Positions 36,880 to 44,085 of a stretch of 44,085 nucleotides of DNA are shown piece by piece. Each line of letters begins with the position of its first letter. Positions within the stretch are counted from its first letter, which is position 1. A model generated the notes under the pieces. That model had not been told where the DNA came from. It ran no database searches and worked only from the letters and a program-made list of their open reading frames with translations. Made by a program: the position numbers and the translations under genes. Origin of the DNA: a virus; IMG/VR virus record IMGVR_UViG_3300048546_000406, positions 1 through 44,085 of that record. One strand, written 5' to 3'.

Positions 36880-37558
36880 AGTTTGGGAAACCTTAATAGA
36901 AATACAAGACAGGTTAATTGATGCATTTGACGCTACGGGTACAGAAATACAAGAGCCAGGAATGGATAGATTCAATCAGCCTGGTTGGTTAAACAGAGTA
37001 TGGCAAAGTGACAGCTATCGTAGAGCACACATTGATGTTGTGGATGTGCGTGAAACCAAAGGTTTGTGGATGATGCATTGTTGTGTTTTTCCAAGACTAG
37101 ACAATAACGGTCCTGTTTTTGGACTAGATGTTATTGCTGGTAAAAATAAAATTACAGGGTTCTTCCACGACTACAGTAGAACTATAGATGCCGATCATCC
37201 AATGATTGAAGCATTTGGTGACGAAGTAAGCAAACTTGAATGGCGCAAAGAACGTGAACTACCTGAATGGGCTCAAGCAATCTTCTCACCGCATATGGTA
37301 GCAGCAGGCAATGTGAACAAACGTGAAGAACTTGATCAACTGTTAGAGTTGAGTTTAGACAGTGTAGATGCTTATCTTACAGACATTGGTAATCATAATC
37401 ATACAGCAGATACAGACGAAGTAAAAACAGCACAGAATCGTTATGCACATTATCAAAAACAAAATCCGCACACTCCTAAAACAATGACCAGTTTAGGACT
37501 CGACGAAGAGGATGTACGAGTATTCGTACAGGAATGTTTATTCCCTGACATTGACTAA
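36872..37558 (+). CDS. pcyX: Ferredoxin-dependent bilin reductase, PcyX-like
   Basis: 228 residues. YRRAHIDVVDVRETKGLWMM (49-68), then HCCVFPR (69-75), FGLD (83-86) and HDYSR (99-103), with the C-terminal half containing ELPEWAQAIFSPHMVAAG, follow the FDBR fold (PcyA/PebS/PcyX). His69 and Asp86 align with the proton-donating His and Asp of the family. PcyX was described from uncultured marine viruses next to a heme oxygenase gene and makes phycoerythrobilin from biliverdin. Overlap with ho strongly supports the assignment. The host lacks known phycobilisomes; the role of the bilin is unclear. Confidence 0.85.
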   Translation: MSEVWETLIEIQDRLIDAFDATGTEIQEPGMDRFNQPGWLNRVWQSDSYRRAHIDVVDVRETKGLWMMHCCVFPRLDNNGPVFGLDVIAGKNKITGFFHDYSRTIDADHPMIEAFGDEVSKLEWRKERELPEWAQAIFSPHMVAAGNVNKREELDQLLELSLDSVDAYLTDIGNHNHTADTDEVKTAQNRYAHYQKQNPHTPKTMTSLGLDEEDVRVFVQECLFPDID

Positions 37559-37561
37559 ATA
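37556..37561 (+). promoter_or_regulatory. TAAATA late-type promoter core
   Basis: GACTAAATAC overlaps the pcyX stop and lies 18 bases before the ATG at 37580; CAGGAG follows. Confidence 0.5.
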
Positions 37562-37579
37562 CAATATCAGGAGTGAAAA

Positions 37580-38650
37580 ATGCGTTATAAAGACCTTGTT
37601 GAATACACAGACTTAAGTCAAGAAAAAGATCAAATTATATCAACTATATCCGGATTGTCGGCAGATAATCAAGATGAAGCTAATTTATTAGATAGAATAT
37701 GGAAAATACTTAACAGTGGTACTATTAGTAGTAACATTGACAATGCTTTTGATATTCCTCTTCAAGATGAAAATATGGGTCAAAAAGAAAAGTTACTAGT
37801 GCGCCAAGATATGACTAAAATTTTTAGTACAATCGAAAGCGATTATAAAACAATGAGCGCTCTTCTTAAAAGATTAGAAGGCGGCGGCGTAGTAGATATT
37901 ACATCTCTGTCAAAGCCACTCAATACCTTTAGCGCAGTGTTTGGAGACGAAGCCGGAGGTGCAGCTTTTAGAAAATTAGCAGCATATGGTGTAGGTAAAA
38001 AACAAAAAGGTCCAGGCGAATATGGACTAGCCTGTTTATCAAACAAAATTAGACTTGCACAAGGCGAAGGCGATTTAGAAATAGATGGAATTGGGAAAGT
38101 AGAACTTAAAGCAGCTATGAGTTCTAGTGGTGGACGTATCGGTTACGGTGGCGGAAGTCAAAAAGCAAAACGTGCAGTCCTACAAAAGTATGAAGAAAAA
38201 ATACCGTCAGTAATTGGAGCCATTGGACAAAAAGGCGGAAGTCTCGGACTAGGACCTTTTATGGCTGCTTTAAATCAAGACCTTCCTACAAATGTTCCAG
38301 AAAACCAAAAGGTAAGAAAAGCATTAATGCTTGATTTACTGCAAATGGATATGGAGAATTATGCTGCATCAGTTGCAGATAAAATTGCAACAACTGAAGA
38401 CACAGCACAAGTTGAACTAGCTTATTTGGCTGCAAACTTTGAATGGTATAAAAATAGAGACGACTTTGATGCACTATTGCTAATGAGTATTCCTAATCAA
38501 AAAACTGCAATGCTAAAAAATGCAGCAGATTTACAAGCATTCAGAACAGGCGGACACGCAGGCGGCTTATCAATCAGTGTTATACCAACACAAGCAGGTG
38601 CTGGCCGAGAACAATGGGCTCAACTTACTTTAAACAAAGCAATGATTTAA
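37580..38650 (+). CDS. PD-(D/E)XK-like protein of unknown role
   Basis: 356 residues. GDLEIDGIGKVELKAAMSSS (about 167-186), followed by GGRIG, fits the metal-binding core of restriction-type nucleases: an acidic residue, a short beta turn and E-x-K, then the GGR element. The N-terminal 130 residues and the C-terminal part are helical and carry no known signature. It may be a phage nuclease (host DNA degradation, packaging or repair). The nuclease reading is based on one motif, so it stays tentative. Confidence 0.45.
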   Translation: MRYKDLVEYTDLSQEKDQIISTISGLSADNQDEANLLDRIWKILNSGTISSNIDNAFDIPLQDENMGQKEKLLVRQDMTKIFSTIESDYKTMSALLKRLEGGGVVDITSLSKPLNTFSAVFGDEAGGAAFRKLAAYGVGKKQKGPGEYGLACLSNKIRLAQGEGDLEIDGIGKVELKAAMSSSGGRIGYGGGSQKAKRAVLQKYEEKIPSVIGAIGQKGGSLGLGPFMAALNQDLPTNVPENQKVRKALMLDLLQMDMENYAASVADKIATTEDTAQVELAYLAANFEWYKNRDDFDALLLMSIPNQKTAMLKNAADLQAFRTGGHAGGLSISVIPTQAGAGREQWAQLTLNKAMI

Positions 38651-38671
38651 TATTCTCAACTTTTTTGTTAA

Positions 38672-38677
38672 TAAATA
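38672..38677 (+). promoter_or_regulatory. TAAATA box 5 nt from ATG (leaderless type)
   Basis: AATAAATA-GCTTT-ATG leads into csgF at 38683; no Shine-Dalgarno. Confidence 0.55.
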
Positions 38678-38682
38678 GCTTT

Positions 38683-39156
38683 ATGCAATATTATTTTAAA
38701 ATTATTTTTTTCATATTAATGGTTACCCCCGGAGTAGCCAGCGGCGATTTAGTACACAATTTTAAATCTCCTACATTTACAGGACAAGGCTACAGTGCTC
38801 ATATGTTGAGCCTTGAACAACTTACTTTTAATCGTAAAGAAGATATCAGAAAAGATGCGGAACGTGAAGCAGAACGCATTGAGCGTGAACTTGAAAACAC
38901 GGTGCTTAATAAGTTTATCCGTAACTTAGAATCACGTATATATGCTACACTTAGTAAACAGTTAGTTGACAATATGTTTGCAGCCTGCGGAGCAGATGAT
39001 CAGCCTGCGTGTTCTAATTCAGGAACCACAGAAGTTGAAGGAGCAGAAATTGCTTGGAGCAAAGATGAAGTCACAGGAAGTATAACACTTATTATCGATG
39101 GTCCAGATGGCTACACGGAAATAGTGATACCAGGAATGGGGGAATTTAACTTTTGA
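38683..39156 (+). CDS. csgF: Curli assembly protein CsgF
   Basis: 157 residues from the ATG at 38683. Signal peptide MQYYFKIIFFILMVTPGVAS (residues 1-20). DLVHNFKSPTFTGQGYSAHM (about 22-41) matches the N-terminal CsgF segment that plugs into the CsgG pore, and GSITLIIDGPDGYTEIVIPG is the conserved beta C-terminal part. CsgF extends the CsgG channel on the outside and, in bacteria, docks the CsgB nucleator. A charged middle helix (RKEDIRKDAEREAERIEREL) is longer than in E. coli. Leaderless-type start; its stop overlaps csgG (TTGA). Confidence 0.85.
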   Translation: MQYYFKIIFFILMVTPGVASGDLVHNFKSPTFTGQGYSAHMLSLEQLTFNRKEDIRKDAEREAERIERELENTVLNKFIRNLESRIYATLSKQLVDNMFAACGADDQPACSNSGTTEVEGAEIAWSKDEVTGSITLIIDGPDGYTEIVIPGMGEFNF

Positions 39157-39953
39157 AATTTATAGCAATATTAGCAATGTTATTTGTTGCAGGTTGTGCA
39201 ACACAAGGAGAAGTTCCAACTATGCTGCAAAATGCTGCAAAAGTGCAGGATAATCCAATGGTAGAAGAATTAAATAAACTTCAGCCATTGGATGGTCCTG
39301 TAATGACAGTAGGTGTTTATGAGTTTGCAGATAAAACAGGGCAACGTAAACCCTCTGAAAGTATTTCAAACTTGAGTAGTGCAGTTACACAAGGTGCAGA
39401 AGTTTGGGTAATAGATGCACTATTGCAAGCAGGCAACGGTACTTGGTTTGAAGTTGTAGAACGAGGTGGAATGGATCACGTGATCAAAGAACGTCAGGTT
39501 ATACGCAATACAAGGGAAAACTATGGTGAAAAAGAAGTTTCTCTATCACCTATGAAATTTGCAGGTATATTACTAGAAGGCGGTATTATAGGATATGACA
39601 GTAATATTTCTACAGGCGGCAATGGTGCTATGTATATGGGAATCGGTACTGCGGTAGAATATAGAGTTGATACTGTGACAGTTGCAATGCGTCTTGTAAG
39701 CGTAAGCACAGGTCGTGTATTGGTAAGCGTAGCAGCAGAAAAATCAATTGCTAGTTACAGACAAGGTGCAAACGCATTCAAGTTTTTTGATTTAGGTACA
39801 CAAGCATTAGAAATCGAAACTGGATATAGTGTAAATGAAGCATCAAATTATGCCGTGCGTCAAGCCATCGAGGCCGCAGTAATTGAAATGATTTATCAAG
39901 GTGCTGCACAAAATCTATGGAAATTTAAACAAGACAGTACTTCTTCATCTTAG
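39153..39953 (+). CDS. csgG: Curli secretion channel CsgG
   Basis: 266 residues, TTG start overlapping the csgF stop. The signal peptide ends in a lipobox, FVAGC (Cys15). Conserved CsgG features include PVMTVGVYEFADKTGQRKPS (50-69), WFEVVERGGMDHVIKERQ (98-115) and the beta-barrel segment around GIIGYDSNISTGGNGAMYMGIG. CsgG forms a nonameric outer-membrane pore for exporting curlin subunits (type VIII secretion). CsgE and CsgC are not seen. The last 29 bases overlap the opposing Fis-type gene. Confidence 0.93.
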   Translation: MKFIAILAMLFVAGCATQGEVPTMLQNAAKVQDNPMVEELNKLQPLDGPVMTVGVYEFADKTGQRKPSESISNLSSAVTQGAEVWVIDALLQAGNGTWFEVVERGGMDHVIKERQVIRNTRENYGEKEVSLSPMKFAGILLEGGIIGYDSNISTGGNGAMYMGIGTAVEYRVDTVTVAMRLVSVSTGRVLVSVAAEKSIASYRQGANAFKFFDLGTQALEIETGYSVNEASNYAVRQAIEAAVIEMIYQGAAQNLWKFKQDSTSSS

Positions 39954-40194
39954 CCAATAAGGTTTCTCTTTTTATTCCTAACTTATCAGCAGTGTGTGTG
40001 CGATTGTGATTGCACTCTTTTAGAGCCGCTGCAATCCTATCTATTATAAAATCGTCTACTTCTTGGTGCAAACATTTATCATCTTGTCTTTCTTCGGGCG
40101 GCCATATCTCGTCAAATACATCCCAAAAGGCCTGCTGTTCTTTATGATTTTTTTCTGCTTGTTTTAATGCCATCATAACTGTATTTAGTTTCAT
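39925..40194 (-). CDS. Fis-family HTH regulator
   Basis: 89 residues. The C-terminal HTH (FIIDRIAAALKECNHNRTHT, then ADKLGIKRETLLAKMKKY) matches Fis/NtrC-type HTH_8 domains. The N-terminal half is acidic and helical. It faces csgG and overlaps its 3' end by 29 bases, and it is divergent from the curlin gene at 40301. A TATAAATA box on the minus strand (40247-40240) lies about 46 bases upstream. It is a good candidate for regulating the curli genes. Fis also bends AT-rich DNA, so a nucleoid role cannot be excluded. Confidence 0.8.
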   Translation of the reverse strand: MKLNTVMMALKQAEKNHKEQQAFWDVFDEIWPPEERQDDKCLHQEVDDFIIDRIAAALKECNHNRTHTADKLGIKRETLLAKMKKYCLV

Positions 40195-40210
40195 TATATA
40201 CCCGCTTTAC

Positions 40211-40270
40211 TGTAAAAATATTTACACTAAATAACATTGTATTTATAATAATATCAACATATTATAAATA
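40211..40270. promoter_or_regulatory. Divergent regulatory region of fis-like gene and curlin gene
   Basis: The inverted repeat TGTAAA-AATA-TTTACA (40211-40226) sits just in front of the fis-like gene. TATTTATA (40240-40247) is TATAAATA on the minus strand; TATAAATA (40263-40270) is on the plus strand and precedes the curlin gene. The palindrome is AT-rich and could be the site for the regulator itself. Confidence 0.55.
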
Positions 40271-40300
40271 TATTTGGCTAAAAGCCGGAGGTGGAAAAAT

Positions 40301-41038
40301 ATGAGGGCAATATTATATGGGTTCATCCTATCATTGGTTCTCGTAAGTGCAGCAAATGCAAACGAGATTTACATTACACAAATAGGTGACACCCTTGATT
40401 TAGATATTACACAAGATGGGACTGACAACGAATTTGGTGATTCAACCACCGACGCAATGCTTGATGGCGATGATATGACTTTTAGTATTACTCAAACAGG
40501 TAATGCAAACATAATTGATGCAAAAATAAAAGGTAATACATATACTGGTACTTGGACTTTTACAGGCAACAACAATTTTGTTGATTTAGTCTGCGATAAT
40601 ACCTCAGGTGTAAACTGTGAAAACGTCACACTGAATATTGCAACTACAGGAGATACCAACAAGTATTATTTAGAAATTGGTGAAACAGCAGATGCAGACG
40701 GAGCGCAAATTGATTTTACAGTAGAGGGCGACGGAAGCATATTGATCACAGAAGTTGACGGCACAAGTGCGGTAGTCAATGTTACAATAGACAATAATTC
40801 TACACTTTCGTCAGCTACAACCTCAGACTCATCATCAACTTACACAACAGAACAAGGCGGTGTGTTAGTCGAAATAGATCAAGACGGCGATGGAGACAGC
40901 GCAGGACACAGTGTAACACTAGATATCACCGGCGGCGGCAGCAACTACAAAATTAAACAAAGTGGTGTAAAAGATAACACAGTAGATGCTACATTCTCAG
41001 GCGATGGACAAGACGTTGATATTACGCAGTCTGATTAG
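40301..41038 (+). CDS. Curlin-repeat protein 1 (CsgA/CsgB-like)
   Basis: 245 residues from the ATG at 40301, chosen for CGGAGGTGG upstream (an in-frame TTG at 40274 lacks it). Signal peptide MRAILYGFILSLVLVSAANA. Curlin-type repeats with the Q-x-G-x-x-x and ITQ pattern recur: YITQIGDTLDLDITQDGTDN, FSITQTGNANIID, VEIDQDGDG, YKIKQSGVKDN and VDITQSD. The repeats are irregular and spaced by beta-rich Thr/Asp/Gly segments, unlike the compact five-repeat E. coli CsgA. Likely an amyloid-like fibre subunit secreted through CsgG. The FecR gene starts inside its end. Confidence 0.82.
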   Translation: MRAILYGFILSLVLVSAANANEIYITQIGDTLDLDITQDGTDNEFGDSTTDAMLDGDDMTFSITQTGNANIIDAKIKGNTYTGTWTFTGNNNFVDLVCDNTSGVNCENVTLNIATTGDTNKYYLEIGETADADGAQIDFTVEGDGSILITEVDGTSAVVNVTIDNNSTLSSATTSDSSSTYTTEQGGVLVEIDQDGDGDSAGHSVTLDITGGGSNYKIKQSGVKDNTVDATFSGDGQDVDITQSD

Positions 41039-42122
41039 TGCATTATTACTAACAACCCCAGTGTATGCAAATATTGGCAAAATAGCAGAACATAAAGGTT
41101 CTAGCACAATTCAGCGTGAAGCAGAAAAATACACTGGCGAAGTAGGACTTGGTCTTGAAATGAACGATAGGATCGTTACAGGCAAAGGTTCAATGCGTAT
41201 GGACTTTATAGATGACACTCGTGTTGATGTAACAGAACATTCACGTATGACCATAGACGAATTTATATATGATCCCAACACAAAAACTGGTGCGCTGAGT
41301 ATGAAAGCCACACTAGGAGCAGTTAGATATGCATCAGGACAAATAGCAAAGAATAGCAGACAAAGAGTGAATATAAGAACACCAAGTGCTACAATAAACG
41401 TGCGAGGCACAGACTTTATGATGATTATTGACGAAGTAGGTGGATCAATGATAACACTGTTACCAAGTTGTGACGCTAGTGGTTCTTGTGTTATAGGAGA
41501 AATATCAGTAGAATCAGATGTTGGTCAAATTATAATGAATCAAGCTTATCAAACCACTGTGGTGCCACATAGAGGTGCAACTCCAGGCCCAAGTGTAATA
41601 TTAGATTTACCTGAGAATATGCTTACAGCAATGTTGCTTGTACGTAAAGTTTCACCTTACACAGAAGAAATAACCAAAACCTATCCAAATACAAATTTAT
41701 TAGACATTGACTTTTTAAATTTTGACGAGTTAGATAGAGATCCTTTAGTTGAAAATATAAAAAGTATTTGGGTTACAGATTTGGATAATATGACTTACTT
41801 GAATCCTGTGTGGATTGACGAAATGGAGAGACAGTTGGCAGAAATACTAGCACAGTGGATTGACGAACTTTCTGTACAAAACCAAGAATTATTAGATGTA
41901 AAGCTTTTAGGACTAGACCCTGAAACTAATATTTTTTACGATGAAAATTATCCTAATTTTATAGTGCGTAGGCAAGAAGGCGATCAACACATATTCCAAC
42001 TTACATTGGATCAAGGTTATGGATATAATATAGATATGGAACAGGAGGGCTTCTATGCATACGGCTACCGTGTTGGCGTGGGCGGCGGGAATAGTATTAA
42101 TATTTCCCAACGTGGCTTTTAG
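41004..42122 (+). CDS. FecR-domain exported protein
   Basis: 372 residues from the ATG at 41004, overlapping the curlin 1 gene by 35 bases. Signal peptide MDKTLILRSLISALLLTTPVYA. The FecR domain spans about 25-165: LEMNDRIVTGKGSMRMDFID, ATLGAVRYASGQIA and RVNIRTPSATINVRGTDFMM. The C-terminal 200 residues are acidic and of unknown fold. FecR domains are usually sensors or scaffolds at the periplasmic side. Its place between two curlin-type genes suggests a structural or assembly role for the fibres, which is not a known FecR function. Confidence 0.82.
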   Translation: MDKTLILRSLISALLLTTPVYANIGKIAEHKGSSTIQREAEKYTGEVGLGLEMNDRIVTGKGSMRMDFIDDTRVDVTEHSRMTIDEFIYDPNTKTGALSMKATLGAVRYASGQIAKNSRQRVNIRTPSATINVRGTDFMMIIDEVGGSMITLLPSCDASGSCVIGEISVESDVGQIIMNQAYQTTVVPHRGATPGPSVILDLPENMLTAMLLVRKVSPYTEEITKTYPNTNLLDIDFLNFDELDRDPLVENIKSIWVTDLDNMTYLNPVWIDEMERQLAEILAQWIDELSVQNQELLDVKLLGLDPETNIFYDENYPNFIVRRQEGDQHIFQLTLDQGYGYNIDMEQEGFYAYGYRVGVGGGNSINISQRGF

Positions 42123-42735
42123 TAACGAAATCTATATAAACCAAGCAGGCGACAACCTTGAATTGGAAGTGCAACAGCGTAGCGAGGACAACTATGTTAG
42201 TTTAAACAGCAATGGTGGTTCTAACAATATTACAATTCGTCAAGGTATGCACGTAGATGGCACTATTGACATAGACGAAGAAGGTGGACACGAAGCATAT
42301 TGGACTATAACTGGAGATGGAAACACAGTGGGAAGTGCGCAAACAGACACAAACAGAAGTGGTGGAGGCGCAGCACATCACCTTGCAAATATAGTAAATG
42401 GTGATAACAATGAAGTTAACCATACGCAAATGGGAAAACAAGGACACGATGGCTTTGTAGAAATACAAGGCGACGGTAATACTGTAGATTTATATCAAAG
42501 AGGCAATGGTGGGCAAAAATGGGCAGATGTTGCACTCACAGGAGACGGACACTCAGTTGATATTATGCAAAGAGGAACTCAATATGCAGAAGCAGAAGTA
42601 GACCTAACAAATTCAGGCGGTGCATACAACTTTGAACTTACTCAGAATGTTTCAACTGCATCTAGCCATTATAGCGTCACAGGATATTGTACTAACAGTA
42701 GTGGTTGTAGTTTGTCTGTTAATAGGAACAACTAA
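42055..42735 (+). CDS. Curlin-repeat protein 2 (CsgA/CsgB-like)
   Basis: 226 residues from the ATG at 42055, overlapping the end of the FecR gene by 68 bases; GGAGGG lies ten bases upstream. Signal peptide (MHTATVLAWAAGIVLIFPNVAFS), then NEIYINQAGDNLELEVQQRS, which closely matches the start of curlin protein 1 (NEIYITQIGDTLDLDITQDG). Further curlin-type repeats: ITIRQGMHVDG, VEIQGDGNTVDLYQRGNGGQ, VDIMQRGTQ, FELTQNVS. One of the pair may nucleate and the other form the fibre, as CsgB and CsgA do. Which is which cannot be told. Confidence 0.83.
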   Translation: MHTATVLAWAAGIVLIFPNVAFSNEIYINQAGDNLELEVQQRSEDNYVSLNSNGGSNNITIRQGMHVDGTIDIDEEGGHEAYWTITGDGNTVGSAQTDTNRSGGGAAHHLANIVNGDNNEVNHTQMGKQGHDGFVEIQGDGNTVDLYQRGNGGQKWADVALTGDGHSVDIMQRGTQYAEAEVDLTNSGGAYNFELTQNVSTASSHYSVTGYCTNSSGCSLSVNRNN

Positions 42736-43082
42736 TGAATAGTATAATTGAAGCATTCACATTAAGTTTAGGTTTAAGTTTACATCTTGGATTTGACGAT
42801 CACTACAATAGTGTACATCCCCATATTAGGTTTGAACACGAAAATTTTATCACAGGCGCATATTATAACAGTTTAGAAAATTTAAGTGTATATGCAGGAC
42901 ACAGACAAGAAATAAACAACTTTGGTTTTGAAGCTGCACTTGTAACAGGCTACAACAATGGATCACTTACTCCGTATGTCAGAGGCACATATGACGTAGG
43001 TAAAATGAGAATGTTCTTAGCACCAGGCATAGAAAGTAAAGATATCGGCGTAGTTTTTGGATTGGAGATTATGCTTAAATAA
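42735..43082 (+). CDS. Beta-rich protein following the curlin genes
   Basis: 115 residues, predicted to form beta strands (LSLGLSLHLGFDDHYN, ITGAYYNSLENLSVYAGHRQ, GFEAALVTGYNNGSLTPYVR, RMFLAPGIESKDIGVVFGLE). The pattern resembles a small outer-membrane-type beta-barrel or an acyl-transfer-like barrel, but there is no convincing signal peptide. It shares a base with the preceding stop. Function unknown. Confidence 0.6.
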   Translation: MNSIIEAFTLSLGLSLHLGFDDHYNSVHPHIRFEHENFITGAYYNSLENLSVYAGHRQEINNFGFEAALVTGYNNGSLTPYVRGTYDVGKMRMFLAPGIESKDIGVVFGLEIMLK

Positions 43083-43144
43083 CAATCAAAGAATATGGAC
43101 CGCGGCGTGAGGGCGCAACCGGCATCATAACAAGAGGGTAAAAA

Positions 43145-44085
43145 ATGAAAAGAATAATGATTGCCAGTGTAATGGCAGCACTACTTGGTACAACAGCATT
43201 AGCAGATACAAGTAGCATTAGTACAACAGCAACAGGTATGGGTGTACTAGAAAACAGTTATGTAAAAGCCGGAGTGAATGGCACAGCAGGTACTTTTGGA
43301 TCAGGCGGAAGCACTCGTCCAGGACTACAGTTTGACAGCACAGGTTCAGGCACATTTCCAGCAGATAGCGCACAAGGCGACTACCTAACACCAGGTTCAC
43401 CGTTTGATGGCTTTGCTATTAAGATAGATGGTACTAACAGCAAAAATAATAACCAGGGCGGAAGTACTTGGGTAGATGCAGATGGTTTAACAAACGGTGA
43501 TAATTCACTTACTTGGACTGGTACAAATTCTGCTCACAGTGGATGGGAAATAGAAAACACATATACATTAGGTGATACATCAGAACACATTGAGATTGGC
43601 ACACAGATTACAGCAGGTAGTGATGCTACTGCACTTAGCTTTGGACGCTTTATTGATCCAGATGCTATGCCAGAAGCAGGCGATACTAGTGCTACAGACA
43701 ACGTGCTAGGTTATGGTGTTATTCCAGATAGTAACGTAGCATTTGCAGAAGCAACAGTATCACGCTATGCCCTAGGACTGTACTCTACAGACTCTAACGT
43801 TGATGCAGGTATTACAGGCTGGTCAACAGAGGCAGATGCTTATACAGAAAATGCTTTTGACTCAGAGTCAAACACAAACACAGGCGACAACACTATTGGA
43901 CTAAGTTGGAACTGGGCCGATGTAAGCACAGGCGATATACTTACAGCAAGTTACGCATACATATTTGGACCAAGTGCGTTTGATGCTGCCGATGCTGCTA
44001 TTACAGCAGGCGCAGGTGGCGGTGGTGACATCAGTAGTTGGGGTACATTAGAAGATGTTGGTAGTGCTACAGACGCAGCAGCCGG
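43145..44085 (+). CDS. Exported Ser/Thr/Gly/Asp-rich surface protein, 3' truncated by the window
   Basis: The frame from the ATG at 43145 (AAGAGGG upstream) stays open to the last base, giving at least 313 residues. A signal peptide (MKRIMIASVMAALLGTTALA) is followed by a beta-type chain low in Lys, Arg and Cys and rich in Ser, Thr, Gly, Asp and Ala (NSYVKAGVNGTAGTFGSGGS, ITAGAGGGGDISSWG). It looks like a secreted adhesin or fibre protein. It directly follows the curli locus and could be a further exported component or an S-layer-like protein. No named domain is recognised; the C-terminus is missing. Confidence 0.72.
   Translation, partial: MKRIMIASVMAALLGTTALADTSSISTTATGMGVLENSYVKAGVNGTAGTFGSGGSTRPGLQFDSTGSGTFPADSAQGDYLTPGSPFDGFAIKIDGTNSKNNNQGGSTWVDADGLTNGDNSLTWTGTNSAHSGWEIENTYTLGDTSEHIEIGTQITAGSDATALSFGRFIDPDAMPEAGDTSATDNVLGYGVIPDSNVAFAEATVSRYALGLYSTDSNVDAGITGWSTEADAYTENAFDSESNTNTGDNTIGLSWNWADVSTGDILTASYAYIFGPSAFDAADAAITAGAGGGGDISSWGTLEDVGSATDAAA

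Noticed and set aside
1-44085. Bacterial chromosome segment instead of phage
   Set aside because: PAAR spike, tail spike, homing endonuclease, lone S21 and lone AtpE, and the dense overlapping mini genes favour a phage; no housekeeping operon is seen.
1-44085. Integrase, att site or lysogeny module
   Set aside because: None found; the window gives no support for a temperate lifestyle.

Overview
The window looks like part of a large, T4-like (myovirus) genome of a marine phage that infects an alphaproteobacterium. The phage signs are a PAAR spike-tip protein, a beta-helix tail spike, a class Ia ribonucleotide reductase set (nrdA, nrdB, glutaredoxin), Hsp20, phage-type bS21, a GIY-YIG homing endonuclease, SleB lysin, RecB-like exonuclease, dense stop/start-overlapping small genes, and TATAAATA (T4 late promoter-type) octamers in gene gaps. 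The host inference rests on a permuted two-piece tmRNA of the alphaproteobacterial type and on the style of the AtpE, DUF1127 and pseudoazurin homologues. Pelagimyophages are the closest group I know of that carries curli genes and S21, but the host cannot be fixed from sequence alone. No terminase, capsid, portal, polymerase or integrase gene is visible.

Layout: 1-2.1 kb is a minus-strand operon of tiny membrane proteins that includes an F1Fo ATP synthase subunit c and a DUF1127 protein. 2.2-13.8 kb carries a PiT-type phosphate transporter, a 2OG oxygenase-like protein, a lipase, a sulfotransferase, many small phage proteins, an acidic structural-type protein with a possible -1 frameshift, an exonuclease, a homing endonuclease and a tail spike. 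13.8-18.2 kb is nrdA-nrdB-grx followed by PAAR. 18.2-20.4 kb holds a HAD phosphatase, a histone H1-like mini protein and a fatty acid desaturase. 20.4-20.8 kb is the tmRNA. 20.8-24 kb holds a queuosine-precursor transporter, HAD protein, class I aldolase, phosphoribosyltransferase and TauD-like oxygenase. 24-27.5 kb is an envelope block of small membrane proteins, a DoxX-like protein, pseudoazurin and an outer-membrane beta-barrel protein. 27.6-34.4 kb has a B12-type radical SAM protein, SDR, nuclease, SleB lysin, a giant coiled-coil membrane protein and bS21. 34.4-38.7 kb has GMP reductase, Hsp20, ClpS, heme oxygenase with a PcyX-like bilin reductase, and a nuclease-like protein. 38.7-44.1 kb is a curli-type locus: csgF, csgG, an opposing Fis-type regulator, two curlin-repeat proteins around a FecR protein, and two further envelope/secreted proteins.

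Taken together, the accessory genes point to remodelling of host energy metabolism and envelope (c-subunit, pseudoazurin, DoxX-like, desaturase, outer-membrane beta-barrel, curli), to nucleotide supply (RNR, GMP reductase, phosphoribosyltransferase) and to translation/proteostasis control (tmRNA, S21, queuosine precursor uptake, ClpS, Hsp20). These roles are inferred from family membership; none is shown by the sequence itself. The regulatory layer is also notable: six genes have a TAAATA box only 4-5 bases before the ATG and no Shine-Dalgarno, which suggests leaderless late messages, and several promoters lie on inverted repeats.
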